DNA of 64,000 nucleotides from Planococcus maritimus (GCF_001687625.2 NZ_CP016538.2:220001-284000), one strand, 5' to 3'. Positions 25,513-33,946 are shown, counted from the first letter of the stretch. Made by a program: numbers and translations. Notes: generated by a model from the letters alone, not told the origin.

Positions 25513-27113
25513 TGAGCCAGCTTTTTGACCATACGTGGAGTTTGATGCGTTTTATCTTGCGGCGAGACCGAATCCGCCTGCCCATCTGGATCTTGTCGTT
25601 CGCTTTTGTATCGGCAGGTGTCGTCCTCGTCTTCGAAAATTTATACGGAGACGATATCGAACGCCAAGCTTTAAGCGAAACGATGGAAAATCCGGCCATG
25701 ATCGCCATGGTCGGGCCGAATTACGGTGGAATGGACTATACGACAGGTGCTATGACAGCGCATGAAATGCTGTTGATGACGGCCGCTGTTGTGGCGCTAA
25801 TGAATATTTTATTGGTCAGTCGCCATACACGAGGCGATGAAGAGGAAGGGCGGCTAGAATTGGTCCGCGCGCTCCCTGTCGGCCGGTTGTCGAGTACGGC
25901 AGCAGTTTTAGGCGTGCTAGCGGGTGTCAATGCCTTACTCGCTTTGGTGACCGGCGTTTCGATGGCAGCTCTTGGAGTCGACAGTGTGGACCTCCACGGT
26001 TCTCTCTTGTTCGGTGCGTCGTTAGGAGCCACAGGATTCTTCTTCGCGGCATTGACGATCGTCCTTGCACAATTGACACAGAACGCCCGGGCTACGACCG
26101 GCTTGTCGATTGCCGCGTTGCTCGCGTTTTACATGATTCGCGCAATAGGTGATGTCATGAGCGAACCATTGGCACTCACCTCTCCGCTCGGATGGATCCT
26201 GCGTGCCAAGCCCTATATCGAAAACGAGTGGTGGCCGGTTGGGTTGTCGCTCGGCTTGGCACTCGCCCTCTCTATCCTTGCCTTGTATTTAAACAGTATC
26301 CGTGACCACGATTCGGGCTTTTTACCGACGCGAGCTGGACGAACCACCGCTTCTAGTATGTTGCAAGGGACGTTCGGTTTAGCATTTCGCCTTCAACGCA
26401 CGAGCCTGATTGCTTGGGCAGTTGCCATGTTTATTCTGGGCGCTTCTTATGGCTCTGTGCTTGGCGAAATCGAAAGTTTCTTCGATGATATCGAGCTTTT
26501 CCAGCAATTGATTGTCCAGCAAGCAGGATTCAGCCTGATCGAATTGTTCATCCCCGTGTTGTCATCAGTCATGGCCATTCTGGCTTCAATCCCAGCGATT
26601 ATGGTGGTATTGAAGATCAAGACAGAAGAAAAGAATGAGCGGATGGAGCACCTGGTGAGCCGCTCGGTTTCCCGCGTGCGCCTTGTTTTTAGCTATTGGC
26701 TCCTCGCTTCATTGACTGCCGTCACGATGCTTGCGATGACCGGGCTTGGACTCGGCATTGCGGGCAATAGTGTGTTAGAAGACAGCTTGTCGTTTAACAC
26801 CTATCTCGGCGCGCCGCTAGCATATTTGCCTGCGGTGCTGGTCATGATCGGGCTGGCCCTGGCATTTGTCGGCTTCTGGCCTAGTATTGCGAGTTTCCTC
26901 TGGCTTTACTTAGGTGTATCATTTTTCGTCGTCTACTTGGGAGAGTTACTGCAACTACCGGAGTGGGTGGAAAAGTTGACGCCTTATGGACACATCCCGG
27001 CGATTCCATTGGATGAGGTCAATTACGGCGTGCTCATATTGATGGTTGTCATTGCAGCAGCTTTGGCGCTAGCAGGTGCCTATGGCTTCCGCCGGCGTGA
27101 TTTGCAAAATTGA
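25509..27113 (+). CDS. ABC exporter permease (polyketide-antibiotic-exporter-like)
   Basis: A 534-residue membrane protein with about twelve hydrophobic segments in two similar halves, resembling the putative exporters of polyketide antibiotics found mostly in actinobacteria and Firmicutes. It starts within the end of the ATPase gene. Substrate unknown; the TetR repressor suggests induction by a toxic compound. Confidence 0.85.
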   Translation: MMSQLFDHTWSLMRFILRRDRIRLPIWILSFAFVSAGVVLVFENLYGDDIERQALSETMENPAMIAMVGPNYGGMDYTTGAMTAHEMLLMTAAVVALMNILLVSRHTRGDEEEGRLELVRALPVGRLSSTAAVLGVLAGVNALLALVTGVSMAALGVDSVDLHGSLLFGASLGATGFFFAALTIVLAQLTQNARATTGLSIAALLAFYMIRAIGDVMSEPLALTSPLGWILRAKPYIENEWWPVGLSLGLALALSILALYLNSIRDHDSGFLPTRAGRTTASSMLQGTFGLAFRLQRTSLIAWAVAMFILGASYGSVLGEIESFFDDIELFQQLIVQQAGFSLIELFIPVLSSVMAILASIPAIMVVLKIKTEEKNERMEHLVSRSVSRVRLVFSYWLLASLTAVTMLAMTGLGLGIAGNSVLEDSLSFNTYLGAPLAYLPAVLVMIGLALAFVGFWPSIASFLWLYLGVSFFVVYLGELLQLPEWVEKLTPYGHIPAIPLDEVNYGVLILMVVIAAALALAGAYGFRRRDLQN

Positions 27114-27152
27114 TAGCTGACTGAATGGCAGCATAGAATAGAAGGAGAAATG

Positions 27153-27190
27153 AAAAAATCCCCGGCGCGATAAAGCGCTGGGGATTTTTA
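27153..27190. terminator. Bidirectional terminator
   Basis: ATCCCCGGCGC / GCGCTGGGGAT arms with A and T runs on either side, between the convergent exporter operon and lrgB. Confidence 0.9.
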
Positions 27191-27193
27191 GGT

Positions 27194-27883
27194 TCATAAC
27201 AGCAGCCAGGCTACGAGGGGGCTGAGCAATGCGCCAAGAACAGCAGCCAAAGTCATCGCGACAGAACTCATCGAAGCTGATTCAGGGCCGTATTCGAACG
27301 CTTTCGCTGTGCCCAGGCCATGGGCTGATGCGCCGAGACCGATACCACGCCCAATCGGGGAATCGATATGCAATGCGTGCAGCATATACGGGCCGAGCAG
27401 AATGCCTGTGAACCCCGCGACCATGACGAAGACGGCAGCGAGCGACGGGATGCCGCCAATGGTCGAGGCGATCTGCATGGCAACAGGCGTCGTCAACGAT
27501 TTCGGCAAGACCGTCAAAATCAATTCATCCGCAAAACCGAGCCAGCGCGTGAATAAGGTACCGCTGACGAGGCCAGCAAGGACCCCGGCAGTGATTCCGG
27601 CTGCGATCGGGACCAAGTTTTTTTGGAGCAATTGACGATGCTTATAGAGCGGGACAGCAAGTGCCACAACAGCCGGTCCGAGGAGAAATGCGATCCAGTC
27701 GCCGCCTTCCATATAAGTTTCGTAAGGAATATCGAACAGGACCAAGATTGCCACGAGTGCGACGGTTGTGGTAATGACCGGGTTCAAGGGCGTTTTGCGA
27801 AATCTTAAATAGATGAAATTGGCAATGACATAGGCCGTGACGGTCAGCGTGGAAAAAATAAGGGCTGCAGGAGTAAATGCCAT
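27194..27883 (-). CDS. lrgB: LrgB/CidB-family membrane protein
   Basis: A 229-residue polytopic membrane protein of the LrgB/CidB family. Typical segments are LPKSLTTPVAMQIASTIGG and ASAHGLGTAKAFEYG. It partners LrgA/CidA, a holin-like pair linked to murein hydrolase control and, in some species, pyruvate or glycolate transport. It starts two bases after the lrgA stop, with an AAGGAGG site. Confidence 0.93.
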   Translation of the reverse strand: MAFTPAALIFSTLTVTAYVIANFIYLRFRKTPLNPVITTTVALVAILVLFDIPYETYMEGGDWIAFLLGPAVVALAVPLYKHRQLLQKNLVPIAAGITAGVLAGLVSGTLFTRWLGFADELILTVLPKSLTTPVAMQIASTIGGIPSLAAVFVMVAGFTGILLGPYMLHALHIDSPIGRGIGLGASAHGLGTAKAFEYGPESASMSSVAMTLAAVLGALLSPLVAWLLL

Positions 27884-27885
27884 GA

Positions 27886-28260
27886 TTAAGTTTCCTCCTT
27901 TTTCGCTGCATGTCGATTCGCCATGTGTTGGCTTACGAATCCGGCCGCGGCCATCGTGATTAACGTGCTAATGATGACAACCGGCAACAGCAACGCCCCT
28001 TTTCCGGAAAATAGCGGACCATAATCGACGACGCCGACCGTAGCCGGAATGAAATATAAGGAAAGAAAACTCAATAAGAATGTCGCGCCGGCATCGATCC
28101 ATTCAAGAGGATAAATTTTCAGCAATAATGCGCCAAACAGTAATAAAAAGCCGATGATGCTGCCAGGCATAGGCAAATGGAGCAAAGCTTGTATGGCTTC
28201 GCCAATCAGCAAAAAGCCATAAAGCACAAGCAATTGCAAAATAATGCGTATGATTTTCAT
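27886..28260 (-). CDS. lrgA: LrgA/CidA holin-like protein
   Basis: A 124-residue protein with four membrane segments. The family block HLPMPGSIIGFLLLFGALL lies at about residues 27-46 and FIPATVGVV at about 71-79. It is the first gene of the lrgA-lrgB pair; CidA and LrgA cannot be told apart here because the usual regulators (LytSR or CidR) are not adjacent. Confidence 0.9.
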   Translation of the reverse strand: MKIIRIILQLLVLYGFLLIGEAIQALLHLPMPGSIIGFLLLFGALLLKIYPLEWIDAGATFLLSFLSLYFIPATVGVVDYGPLFSGKGALLLPVVIISTLITMAAAGFVSQHMANRHAAKKEET

Positions 28261-28447
28261 TGTGCATCTCCGCCTTCCAGATAATTTTGGAAAACGATGG
28301 ACGTCTTCATCTACGTAGATATTTTACAGCAATAAGCACAAAATGCGAGCCAATATGTTCGGTTATGGACACGGAAAAACTGTCAGTCAAGGAAGAAAAT
28401 GTTATAGCGAAAAAGCTCTACATCGCAGCATTTACAGCGTATAATGA

Positions 28448-28462
28448 AATTTTCCGAAAACA
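28448..28462. promoter_or_regulatory. CodY-like box upstream of brnQ
   Basis: AATTTTCCGAAAACA matches 12 of 15 positions of the CodY consensus AATTTTCWGAAAATT. It lies about 135 bases before brnQ, near possible promoter elements (TTGCAT and TAGTAT, about 28475-28502). CodY control by branched-chain amino acids would suit a branched-chain amino acid carrier. The rest of 28261-28596 is AT-rich, with no gene seen. Confidence 0.5.
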
Positions 28463-28596
28463 AAAATTTAATCCTTGCATTTTATAAAAGATGTTGTAGT
28501 ATTACATTGTGCAATATATCGCATACAATTATTCGCTGATAGTATTTAGGGATAAAAGAAAATGAATATTCAAACAAGTGAGGGAGTTAGTTAAGT

Positions 28597-29970
28597 ATGG
28601 ACAGCAAATTATCGATGAAAGCATATCTTATTATTGGGACAATGCTTTTCGCATTATTTTTTGGAGCGGGGAATTTGATTTTCCCGGCACAGCTCGGCCA
28701 GTATGCAGGTGAACACGTTTGGGTGGCGATGGCCGGTTTCTTGACAACAGGTGTCGGGCTGCCGCTTCTTGGCATCTTGGCAATCGGCTTTTCAAAAAGC
28801 AAAGACTTGCAGGACCTTTCAAGCCGTGTACATCCAGTGTATGGTCTATTGTTCACTGCCGCTCTTTATTTGACGATCGGGCCGTTCTTCGCCTTGCCGC
28901 GGACGGCTGCCGTTTCTTATGAAGTCGGCATCGTGCCGTTTATCGGTGACGGGTCAGTTGCCATCGGCTTGATCGTCTTCTCGGTTATTTTTTACGTTAT
29001 TTCTTTATTGCTATCGTTGAATCCGACGCAAATGGTCGACAGCATCGGCAAATTCCTCGCTCCGGCCATTTTGGTGGTCCTTGGCATTTTGCTGGTCGCT
29101 GCGTTTGTTTCTCCGATGGGGGAGGCAGGACCTGCGCAAGACGGATATGCCACTGGCGCATTTCTGACTGGCTTTACGGAAGGATATAACACGATGGATG
29201 CGCTCGCTTCACTCGTATTCGGGATCATTGTCATTTCTGCTGTTCAAAAAATGGGCGTGACTTCTTCTAAAGGCTTGCTCAAAGCAACGCTTCTCAGCGG
29301 GGCTGTCGCCGCGGCTTTATTGGCGATCGTTTATACGGGCATTGCGTTTCTTGGCGCGACGAGCACGGCTCAACTCGGTCTATTGGAAACGGGTGGACCT
29401 GTGTTAAGCGGAGCGTCTGAACATTATTTCGGTACGTTCGGCGCCATGCTATTGGCCGTCATCATCATCTTGGCCTGCCTGACAACTGCGGTCGGCTTGA
29501 CGGTGGCGACTTCGGAATTTTTCCATAAGCTGACGCCAAGCATCAGCTACCGCACCTACGTCTTTATCTTTACAATATTCTCATTGGTTGTGACGAATGC
29601 CGGATTGTCGAACATCATCACCTATTCGATTCCGGTCTTAATGTTCTTGTACCCACTGGCAATCGTCTTGATCATGTTGGCGTTCATGTCACCGCTTTTC
29701 AATCACAGCCGTATCGTTTACGTATCAGCCATCGGCGTGACATTCCTCATTGCCATCATCGATGGATTGAAGACCTTAACTGGTTCACTGGGTACGGACA
29801 ATCCAGCTTGGCTCCAAAGCATCATCGACTTTTATGCAGAAGTTCTGCCGCTGTACAGCGATGGGCTGGGATGGTTTGTCCCGGCATTAGCTGCCATTCT
29901 CATTTCCGGCATTGTCGCCCGCATGAGAAACCGCAACGGAGCGGAATCGCCTGCATTCACCAATCGCTAA
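28597..29970 (+). CDS. brnQ: Branched-chain amino acid transporter BrnQ (LIVCS family)
   Basis: A 457-residue membrane protein with about twelve segments that imports Leu, Ile and Val with a cation. The N-terminal LFFGAGNLIFPAQLGQ is diagnostic of the LIVCS family, as is GILAIGFSKSKDLQDL. The start ATG has GAGGGAG upstream. It is a single-gene unit between lrgAB and a convergent GntR gene, possibly repressed by CodY. Confidence 0.95.
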   Translation: MDSKLSMKAYLIIGTMLFALFFGAGNLIFPAQLGQYAGEHVWVAMAGFLTTGVGLPLLGILAIGFSKSKDLQDLSSRVHPVYGLLFTAALYLTIGPFFALPRTAAVSYEVGIVPFIGDGSVAIGLIVFSVIFYVISLLLSLNPTQMVDSIGKFLAPAILVVLGILLVAAFVSPMGEAGPAQDGYATGAFLTGFTEGYNTMDALASLVFGIIVISAVQKMGVTSSKGLLKATLLSGAVAAALLAIVYTGIAFLGATSTAQLGLLETGGPVLSGASEHYFGTFGAMLLAVIIILACLTTAVGLTVATSEFFHKLTPSISYRTYVFIFTIFSLVVTNAGLSNIITYSIPVLMFLYPLAIVLIMLAFMSPLFNHSRIVYVSAIGVTFLIAIIDGLKTLTGSLGTDNPAWLQSIIDFYAEVLPLYSDGLGWFVPALAAILISGIVARMRNRNGAESPAFTNR

Positions 29971-30018
29971 AAAAAGCTGTTCCCAACGTGTCTGACACGT
30001 TGTGGAACAGCTTTTTTA
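29968..30018. terminator. Bidirectional terminator brnQ / GntR gene
   Basis: Arms AAAAAAGCTGTTCC and GGAACAGCTTTTTT enclose a second stem CAACGTGTC / GACACGTTG. Confidence 0.92.
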
Positions 30019-30678
30019 AATACCTTTGGAAGCGGTCAATTCTTCGATGGTGCGGACCCAGTTGGATTTCATTAAATGTGAGATCTTGTCGCCATCTCCT
30101 GCTTTGAGTGTCTCGATGATTTCAATATGCTCATCGTGAGAACGCATCGTCAGGACAAGGGAGTGATGGAAAAACTGTCTGCGGACGTGTGATTGAAGCT
30201 GGCCGAGAATGGAATCAATATATGGATTTCCGGCCGCATCGACGATGATTTGATGGAACTCTTCATCGATTTTTAAGGCAGAGAAGGAATCGCTGCTGCG
30301 GATTGCGCGCGCAAACTTCCGGTTGGTTTCTTCCAAAAGCCCGAAAATTTCAGGAGTCAAATTCGGGATGGCCAGTTCACCGGCAAGTGCTTGCAGCACA
30401 GCTAGAGGAGGCAGGAGGTGTTTAATGTCTTCGATATGGATATCCGTCACGCGTGTCGCTTTGCCAGGAAACATTTCAATGAATCCTTGTACTTCTAAAA
30501 GCTGCAGGGCTTCGCGAATCGGCGTGCGGCTCAAATTGAGTGCTTCGGCGAGTTCGGTGTCGACCAGTTTTTCACCAGGCTGTAACGTGCCATCGATGAT
30601 CCATTGCTGCAGTTGCAAGTGGGCGCTTTCTTTAGCGGAAACGCGTACCGGCCTTGTATGATCTACAGGAATCGGCAT
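30016..30678 (-). CDS. GntR-family regulator with FCD ligand domain
   Basis: A 220-residue FadR-subfamily regulator. The winged helix has ELAEALNLSRTPIREALQLL (about residues 42-61), followed by an all-helical FCD domain with DEEFHQIIVDAAGN as metal/ligand site. The ATG at 30678 has AAGGAG seven bases upstream. Its target is unclear: it is convergent with brnQ and divergent from the SpoIIAA-like pair. Confidence 0.88.
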   Translation of the reverse strand: MPIPVDHTRPVRVSAKESAHLQLQQWIIDGTLQPGEKLVDTELAEALNLSRTPIREALQLLEVQGFIEMFPGKATRVTDIHIEDIKHLLPPLAVLQALAGELAIPNLTPEIFGLLEETNRKFARAIRSSDSFSALKIDEEFHQIIVDAAGNPYIDSILGQLQSHVRRQFFHHSLVLTMRSHDEHIEIIETLKAGDGDKISHLMKSNWVRTIEELTASKGI

Positions 30679-30780
30679 AGTAAATCTCCTTTCGAAATTA
30701 TCTGACTCCATTATACACTAATCTACACATCAGTAAAATGCAGAATGCAATATATCTGAAACACGGATTTGCGAATGGCA

Positions 30781-30805
30781 GTTTGAGGCCCTCCCTAAAG
30801 GGAAT
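30781..30805 (+). promoter_or_regulatory. SigB-type promoter for the SpoIIAA-like tandem
   Basis: GTTTGA (30781-30786), a 13-base spacer and GGGAAT (30800-30805) match the Bacillus general-stress sigma-B pattern GTTTAA-N12-14-GGGWAW. They lie 36 bases before the first gene. No good SigA pair is seen nearer. Confidence 0.55.
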
Positions 30806-30841
30806 AACAGCTCTATCAGGAAACTTTAAGGAGGAGCCGCC

Positions 30842-31201
30842 ATGTTATCATTCGTTACCAGTAAAGACGAACAAACCTTTGCTATCGAAGTCGAAGGCAA
30901 GGTGACCAAAGACGATTTGAAAAAATTCGATAATGTCGTATTCGAGAAATTCCGCAACGATGAGAAATTCAATGTCTATGCCGTTATCGGCGATATCGAC
31001 GCCCCAACCGCAGGCGCGATATTCGAGGAACTGGCCATCGATGCCAAGCGCTGGACCCAGTATAATAAACTGGCCATTGTCAGTGAACAAAATTGGCTCG
31101 ATAAAGCCTCTGGTGCTATCGATAAACTTCCAGGCGTTCAAGCAGAATATTTCCCGATCGACCAGATGGAGCAGGCCTGGGATTGGATAAAGGAGAGGTG
31201 A
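30842..31201 (+). CDS. SpoIIAA-like (STAS/DUF3478) protein, first of a tandem pair
   Basis: A 119-residue protein of the SpoIIAA-like family related to STAS/CRAL-TRIO-like folds: MLSFVTSKDEQTFAIEVEG at the start, then alternating helices and strands and a conserved DWIKER-type end. These are small cytoplasmic proteins of unknown role, often stress linked. An AAGGAGGAG site precedes the ATG. The next gene, six bases on, is a clear paralogue. Confidence 0.85.
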   Translation: MLSFVTSKDEQTFAIEVEGKVTKDDLKKFDNVVFEKFRNDEKFNVYAVIGDIDAPTAGAIFEELAIDAKRWTQYNKLAIVSEQNWLDKASGAIDKLPGVQAEYFPIDQMEQAWDWIKER

Positions 31202-31207
31202 AGGGAC

Positions 31208-31564
31208 ATGCTGTCCATTGTGCCGAGTAAAGATATCGAAACAATCGCAATTGAAGTAGAAGGACGTGCCAGCAAAGCCGATTTTGAGAAGTTGGATCAC
31301 GTCATCCGTGAGAAAGTGAACGAAAAAGGCCATTTTAATATGTATGCGATCATCTACAAAGTGGAAGATTCCACTTTGTTCGATGCAGCAGACAGTGCGG
31401 ACATCGACCGTGATAGCTGGAGCCAAGCGCGCAAGTTCGCGGTCATCAGCGAAAAGGACTGGACCCAGGCCACGAGCGGCTGGAAAGGTTTCGCAGATGG
31501 CCTGGAAACACGTCATTTCAGTCTCGACGAAATGAACGATGCCTGGGAATGGATGCAAGAATGA
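31208..31564 (+). CDS. SpoIIAA-like (STAS/DUF3478) protein, second of a tandem pair
   Basis: A 118-residue paralogue of the preceding gene, sharing MLS.V.SKD...AIEVEG at the start, DxDxxSWSQARKFAV in the middle and a matching AWEWMQE end. The pair probably arose by local duplication and is co-transcribed. Function unknown. Confidence 0.85.
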   Translation: MLSIVPSKDIETIAIEVEGRASKADFEKLDHVIREKVNEKGHFNMYAIIYKVEDSTLFDAADSADIDRDSWSQARKFAVISEKDWTQATSGWKGFADGLETRHFSLDEMNDAWEWMQE

Positions 31565-31573
31565 ATAATGGAT

Positions 31574-31609
31574 ACAAAGCGTTCCGCATCGTTGCGGAGC
31601 GCTTTTTTC
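31574..31609 (+). terminator. Terminator after the SpoIIAA-like pair
   Basis: AAAGCGTTCCGCA / TGCGGAGCGCTTT stem with a TCGT loop and a T run. Confidence 0.88.
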
Positions 31610-31649
31610 TATTGGGCGGGCTAGTGGGAACGAGGGTTGGAAAGCTTGA

Positions 31650-31890
31650 GATGAAAAGAAGCAAGTGGAAAAGCTCCCGCTTGTCGACTGCGTTGCAGGG
31701 GGCTGCTTGGGGCTCGCAGGATGCGACTCATGCAGCTGATGCGACAGGACGTCGCGCTTTCAGCTGCCCGAGTATAGGGCGGGTGCCCGGCCAAGATGGC
31801 AAAAAGAACGCCGTACATTTGTCTCGCCAGCCCGCGCGGTCCCACAGGCGTCAGCCCCCTTCCACTCCGTCTCTAGTTTTAGAGGGGAAG
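31650..31890. repeat. Composite repeat, locus 1: palindromic GC-rich element
   Basis: Begins GATGAAAAGAAG and ends in TCCACTCCGTCTCTAGTTTT plus AGAGGGG. Outer parts pair as CAGGGGGCTG / CAGCCCCCTT-like arms. The other copy at 41078-41250 shares both ends (TCGACTGCGTT, CAGGGGG, GCCCCCTTCCACTCCGTCTC) but this one is about 70 bases longer in the middle. A conserved linker TTTGTAGCTCAAGT follows at 31938-31951. No coding sequence can be supported. Confidence 0.75.
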
Positions 31891-32035
31891 AAAACTTCTC
31901 CTGTTCACTCGATAGAAAATGAAGAAATGCTTCATGTTTTGTAGCTCAAGTTATCTTTGGTACCGCGAGGCAAGCTAGTTCTGATCCCCAATAAAGTTTT
32001 TGGCTGAAGCACCAACGTGCCAGACGCTGCATCCC

Positions 32036-32267
32036 GGGAAGCGATTCCCCCACAAGCCGGCAACTGGGTACGGAAGCAGAACTATCTAAACACGCTTCAC
32101 TCAACGAAATCACTCAGCCGCCGAGCGTAAAAGGGTGAGCCGAAGCGGTAAGACAAGCGTCCTTCTTGGCTTACTGCGAGAGGCCAACCCAAAGCCCGGC
32201 GGCGACTACTCAGGCAAAGTAAAAACAAAAGCAAAAACAATTCAACACCCAAACTCCCGCTATCTTC
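32036..32267 (+). ncRNA. Structured repeat unit A (unrecognised RNA-like element)
   Basis: First copy of a unit of about 232 nt. It opens with a hairpin GGGAA-GCGA-TTCCC, a GNRA tetraloop, which favours the plus strand as the functional one. The long hairpin GCGGTAAG...CTTACTGC (32145-32177) contains a CAAG/CTTG stem. GCCGCC can pair with GGCGGC, and TGGGT with ACCCA over about 120 nt. It ends CGCTATCTTC. It does not match any RNA family I recognise, and calling it an RNA is inference from structure. Confidence 0.55.
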
Positions 32268-32282
32268 TCTAAGCATGTCCCA

Positions 32283-32502
32283 GGAAGCGATTCCCCCACA
32301 AGCCGGCAACTGGGTAAGGAAGCCGAACTACATAAACACGCTTCACTCAATGAAATCGCTCAGCCGCCAAGCGTAAAGGGGTGAGCCGAAGCCGTAAGAC
32401 AGGCGGTCTTCCTGACTTACTGTGAGAGGCCAACCCAAAGCCCGGCGGCGACTACTCAGGCGAAGTAAAAACAATTCAACACCCAACCTCCCACTATCTT
32501 TT
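32283..32502 (+). ncRNA. Structured repeat unit B
   Basis: Second tandem copy, with the GGAA-GCGA-TTCC cap, the GTAAG...CTTAC hairpin (about 32391-32423) with CAGG/CCTG stem, and the conserved GGCCAACCCAAAGCCCGGCG block. The lower part of the hairpin carries one mismatch, so this copy may be less intact. A truncated third copy (AAGCACGTCCCAGGAAGCG, about 32505-32528) follows directly. Confidence 0.55.
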
Positions 32503-32504
32503 CC

Positions 32505-32528
32505 AAGCACGTCCCAGGAAGCGATTCC
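32505..32528 (+). repeat. Truncated structured repeat unit C
   Basis: These 24 bases match the start of unit B (32271-32294) at 23 positions, then the sequence diverges. It marks either a deletion or the 3' flank of the tandem array. Confidence 0.6.
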
Positions 32529-32685
32529 GAACCGAACCGGAAAAGAATAGCCATTGCGTTTTCACAAGCCTTCTCGTTTCCATGCCCATTTCACCGAAAA
32601 GAACGTTTGGAAGTGGGCAGGGCGACAGATTTCCTTTACACTGATTATAATGCAAAACGCAACGGCATAGATAGGATGAGGAATT

Positions 32686-33876
32686 GTGAGAAACGAATTG
32701 ACCATAACAGTGAAAGACACATTAAGAAATGAATTGGCGAAAGGGTCGCCGCTCGTCACAAAAGACGGATTGATGAACGACATCGACGCACCCGAAGGCA
32801 GCTTGCTGCGCCTCGTTGACAAAGACGGGGAATACCTCGGTACCGGCTATTACGGCGAGCAAAACAAAGGCGCCGGCTGGGTCTTGACGAGAAACCAGGA
32901 CGAAGCGGTCGGGCAAGCCTTTATCGAACGCAAACTAGAACTCGCCTTCAGCCGCCGTGAGAAATTCTTCAACAACCCAGAGACGACGGCCTTCCGTGTG
33001 TTTAACGGCGAAGGAGACGGCTTTGGTGGATTGACGATCGATTATTACGCAGGATTTTACTTGCTGTCCTGGTATAGCGAAGGGGTCTATTCGTTCCGCG
33101 AAGACGTCGTAGCCGCTTTAGAGAACGTAGTGGAGTGTATCGGCATCTATGAAAAGAAACGCTTCGACACGAAAGGCCAGTATATCGAAGACGATGATTT
33201 CGTATCGGGCGAGCGCGGGGAATTCCCGTTGATCGTTCAGGAAAACGGCGTGAATTACGCGGTTTATTTGAATGATGGCGCAATGACCGGCATTTTCCTT
33301 GACCAGCGCGATGTGCGCCAAGCGATTCGCACGAAATATGCGGACGGCAAAAGCGTCTTGAATACCTTCTCTTACACAGGTGCGTTTTCTGTAGCAGCAG
33401 CGCTTGGCGGGGCGGACAAGACAACAAGCGTGGACCTTGCGAAGCGCAGTTCGGCAAAAACCATCGAACAGTTCAGCATCAATGGCATCGATTTTGACGA
33501 GCAGGACATTTTGGTCATGGACGTTTTCAATTATTTCAAATACGCCAAGCGCAAAAACTTGAGCTTTGATGTGGTCGTCCTCGATCCCCCAAGCTTTGCG
33601 CGTTCGAAAAAGCACGTCTTCAGTGCGGCGAAAGATTACACCAATCTCATGAAAGAGTCGATTGATATTACGGCGCCAGGCGGCTTGATCGTCGCTTCGA
33701 CCAATAGCGCTTCATTTAATATGAAGAAATTCACTCAAATGATCGATAAAGCATTCAAAGATAGAGACCAGAAATACAAAGTGGTGGAGACCTACAGCCT
33801 GCCGACAGATTTCCATGTCGACCGGAGATTCCCGGAAGGCGATTACTTGAAAGTGTTATTCCTCCGCTTGCTGTAA
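32686..33876 (+). CDS. Class I SAM-dependent rRNA methyltransferase, RlmI-like
   Basis: A 396-residue protein with a PUA-like N-terminus and a Rossmann methyltransferase domain: VLNTFSYTGAFSVAAALGG (SAM site, about residues 225-243) and DVVVLDPPSFARSKK (catalytic motif). Members methylate cytosine C5 in 23S rRNA. It starts at GTG with GATGAGG upstream; a TATAAT at 32646-32651 is a likely -10. It lies directly after the repeat array and is a single-gene unit. Confidence 0.9.
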   Translation: MRNELTITVKDTLRNELAKGSPLVTKDGLMNDIDAPEGSLLRLVDKDGEYLGTGYYGEQNKGAGWVLTRNQDEAVGQAFIERKLELAFSRREKFFNNPETTAFRVFNGEGDGFGGLTIDYYAGFYLLSWYSEGVYSFREDVVAALENVVECIGIYEKKRFDTKGQYIEDDDFVSGERGEFPLIVQENGVNYAVYLNDGAMTGIFLDQRDVRQAIRTKYADGKSVLNTFSYTGAFSVAAALGGADKTTSVDLAKRSSAKTIEQFSINGIDFDEQDILVMDVFNYFKYAKRKNLSFDVVVLDPPSFARSKKHVFSAAKDYTNLMKESIDITAPGGLIVASTNSASFNMKKFTQMIDKAFKDRDQKYKVVETYSLPTDFHVDRRFPEGDYLKVLFLRLL

Positions 33877-33897
33877 AGTGGGCTCATAGGCAAAAAC

Positions 33898-33946
33898 AAG
33901 AGCGCAGATGGGCATTCAACAATGAATGTGCAACTGCGCTCTTTGT
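33898..33946 (+). terminator. Terminator after the RlmI-like gene
   Basis: AAGAGCGCAG / CTGCGCTCTT arms with an inner CATTC / GAATG stem and T-rich end. Confidence 0.85.

Noticed and set aside
31549-31944. Open frames across the palindromic element and the structured repeats (31549-31944, 32097-32309, 41089-41304).
   Set aside because: They lack ribosome sites, are not conserved in frame between copies, and have low-complexity translations; the DNA repeats explain them.
32036-32528. The repeated units look at first like a CRISPR array.
   Set aside because: The units are about 220-245 bases long, similar over most of their length and only two per locus; there are no short repeats with unique spacers and no cas genes.
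31650-32530. An insertion sequence.
   Set aside because: No transposase frame and no clear target duplication are visible in or next to either composite locus.
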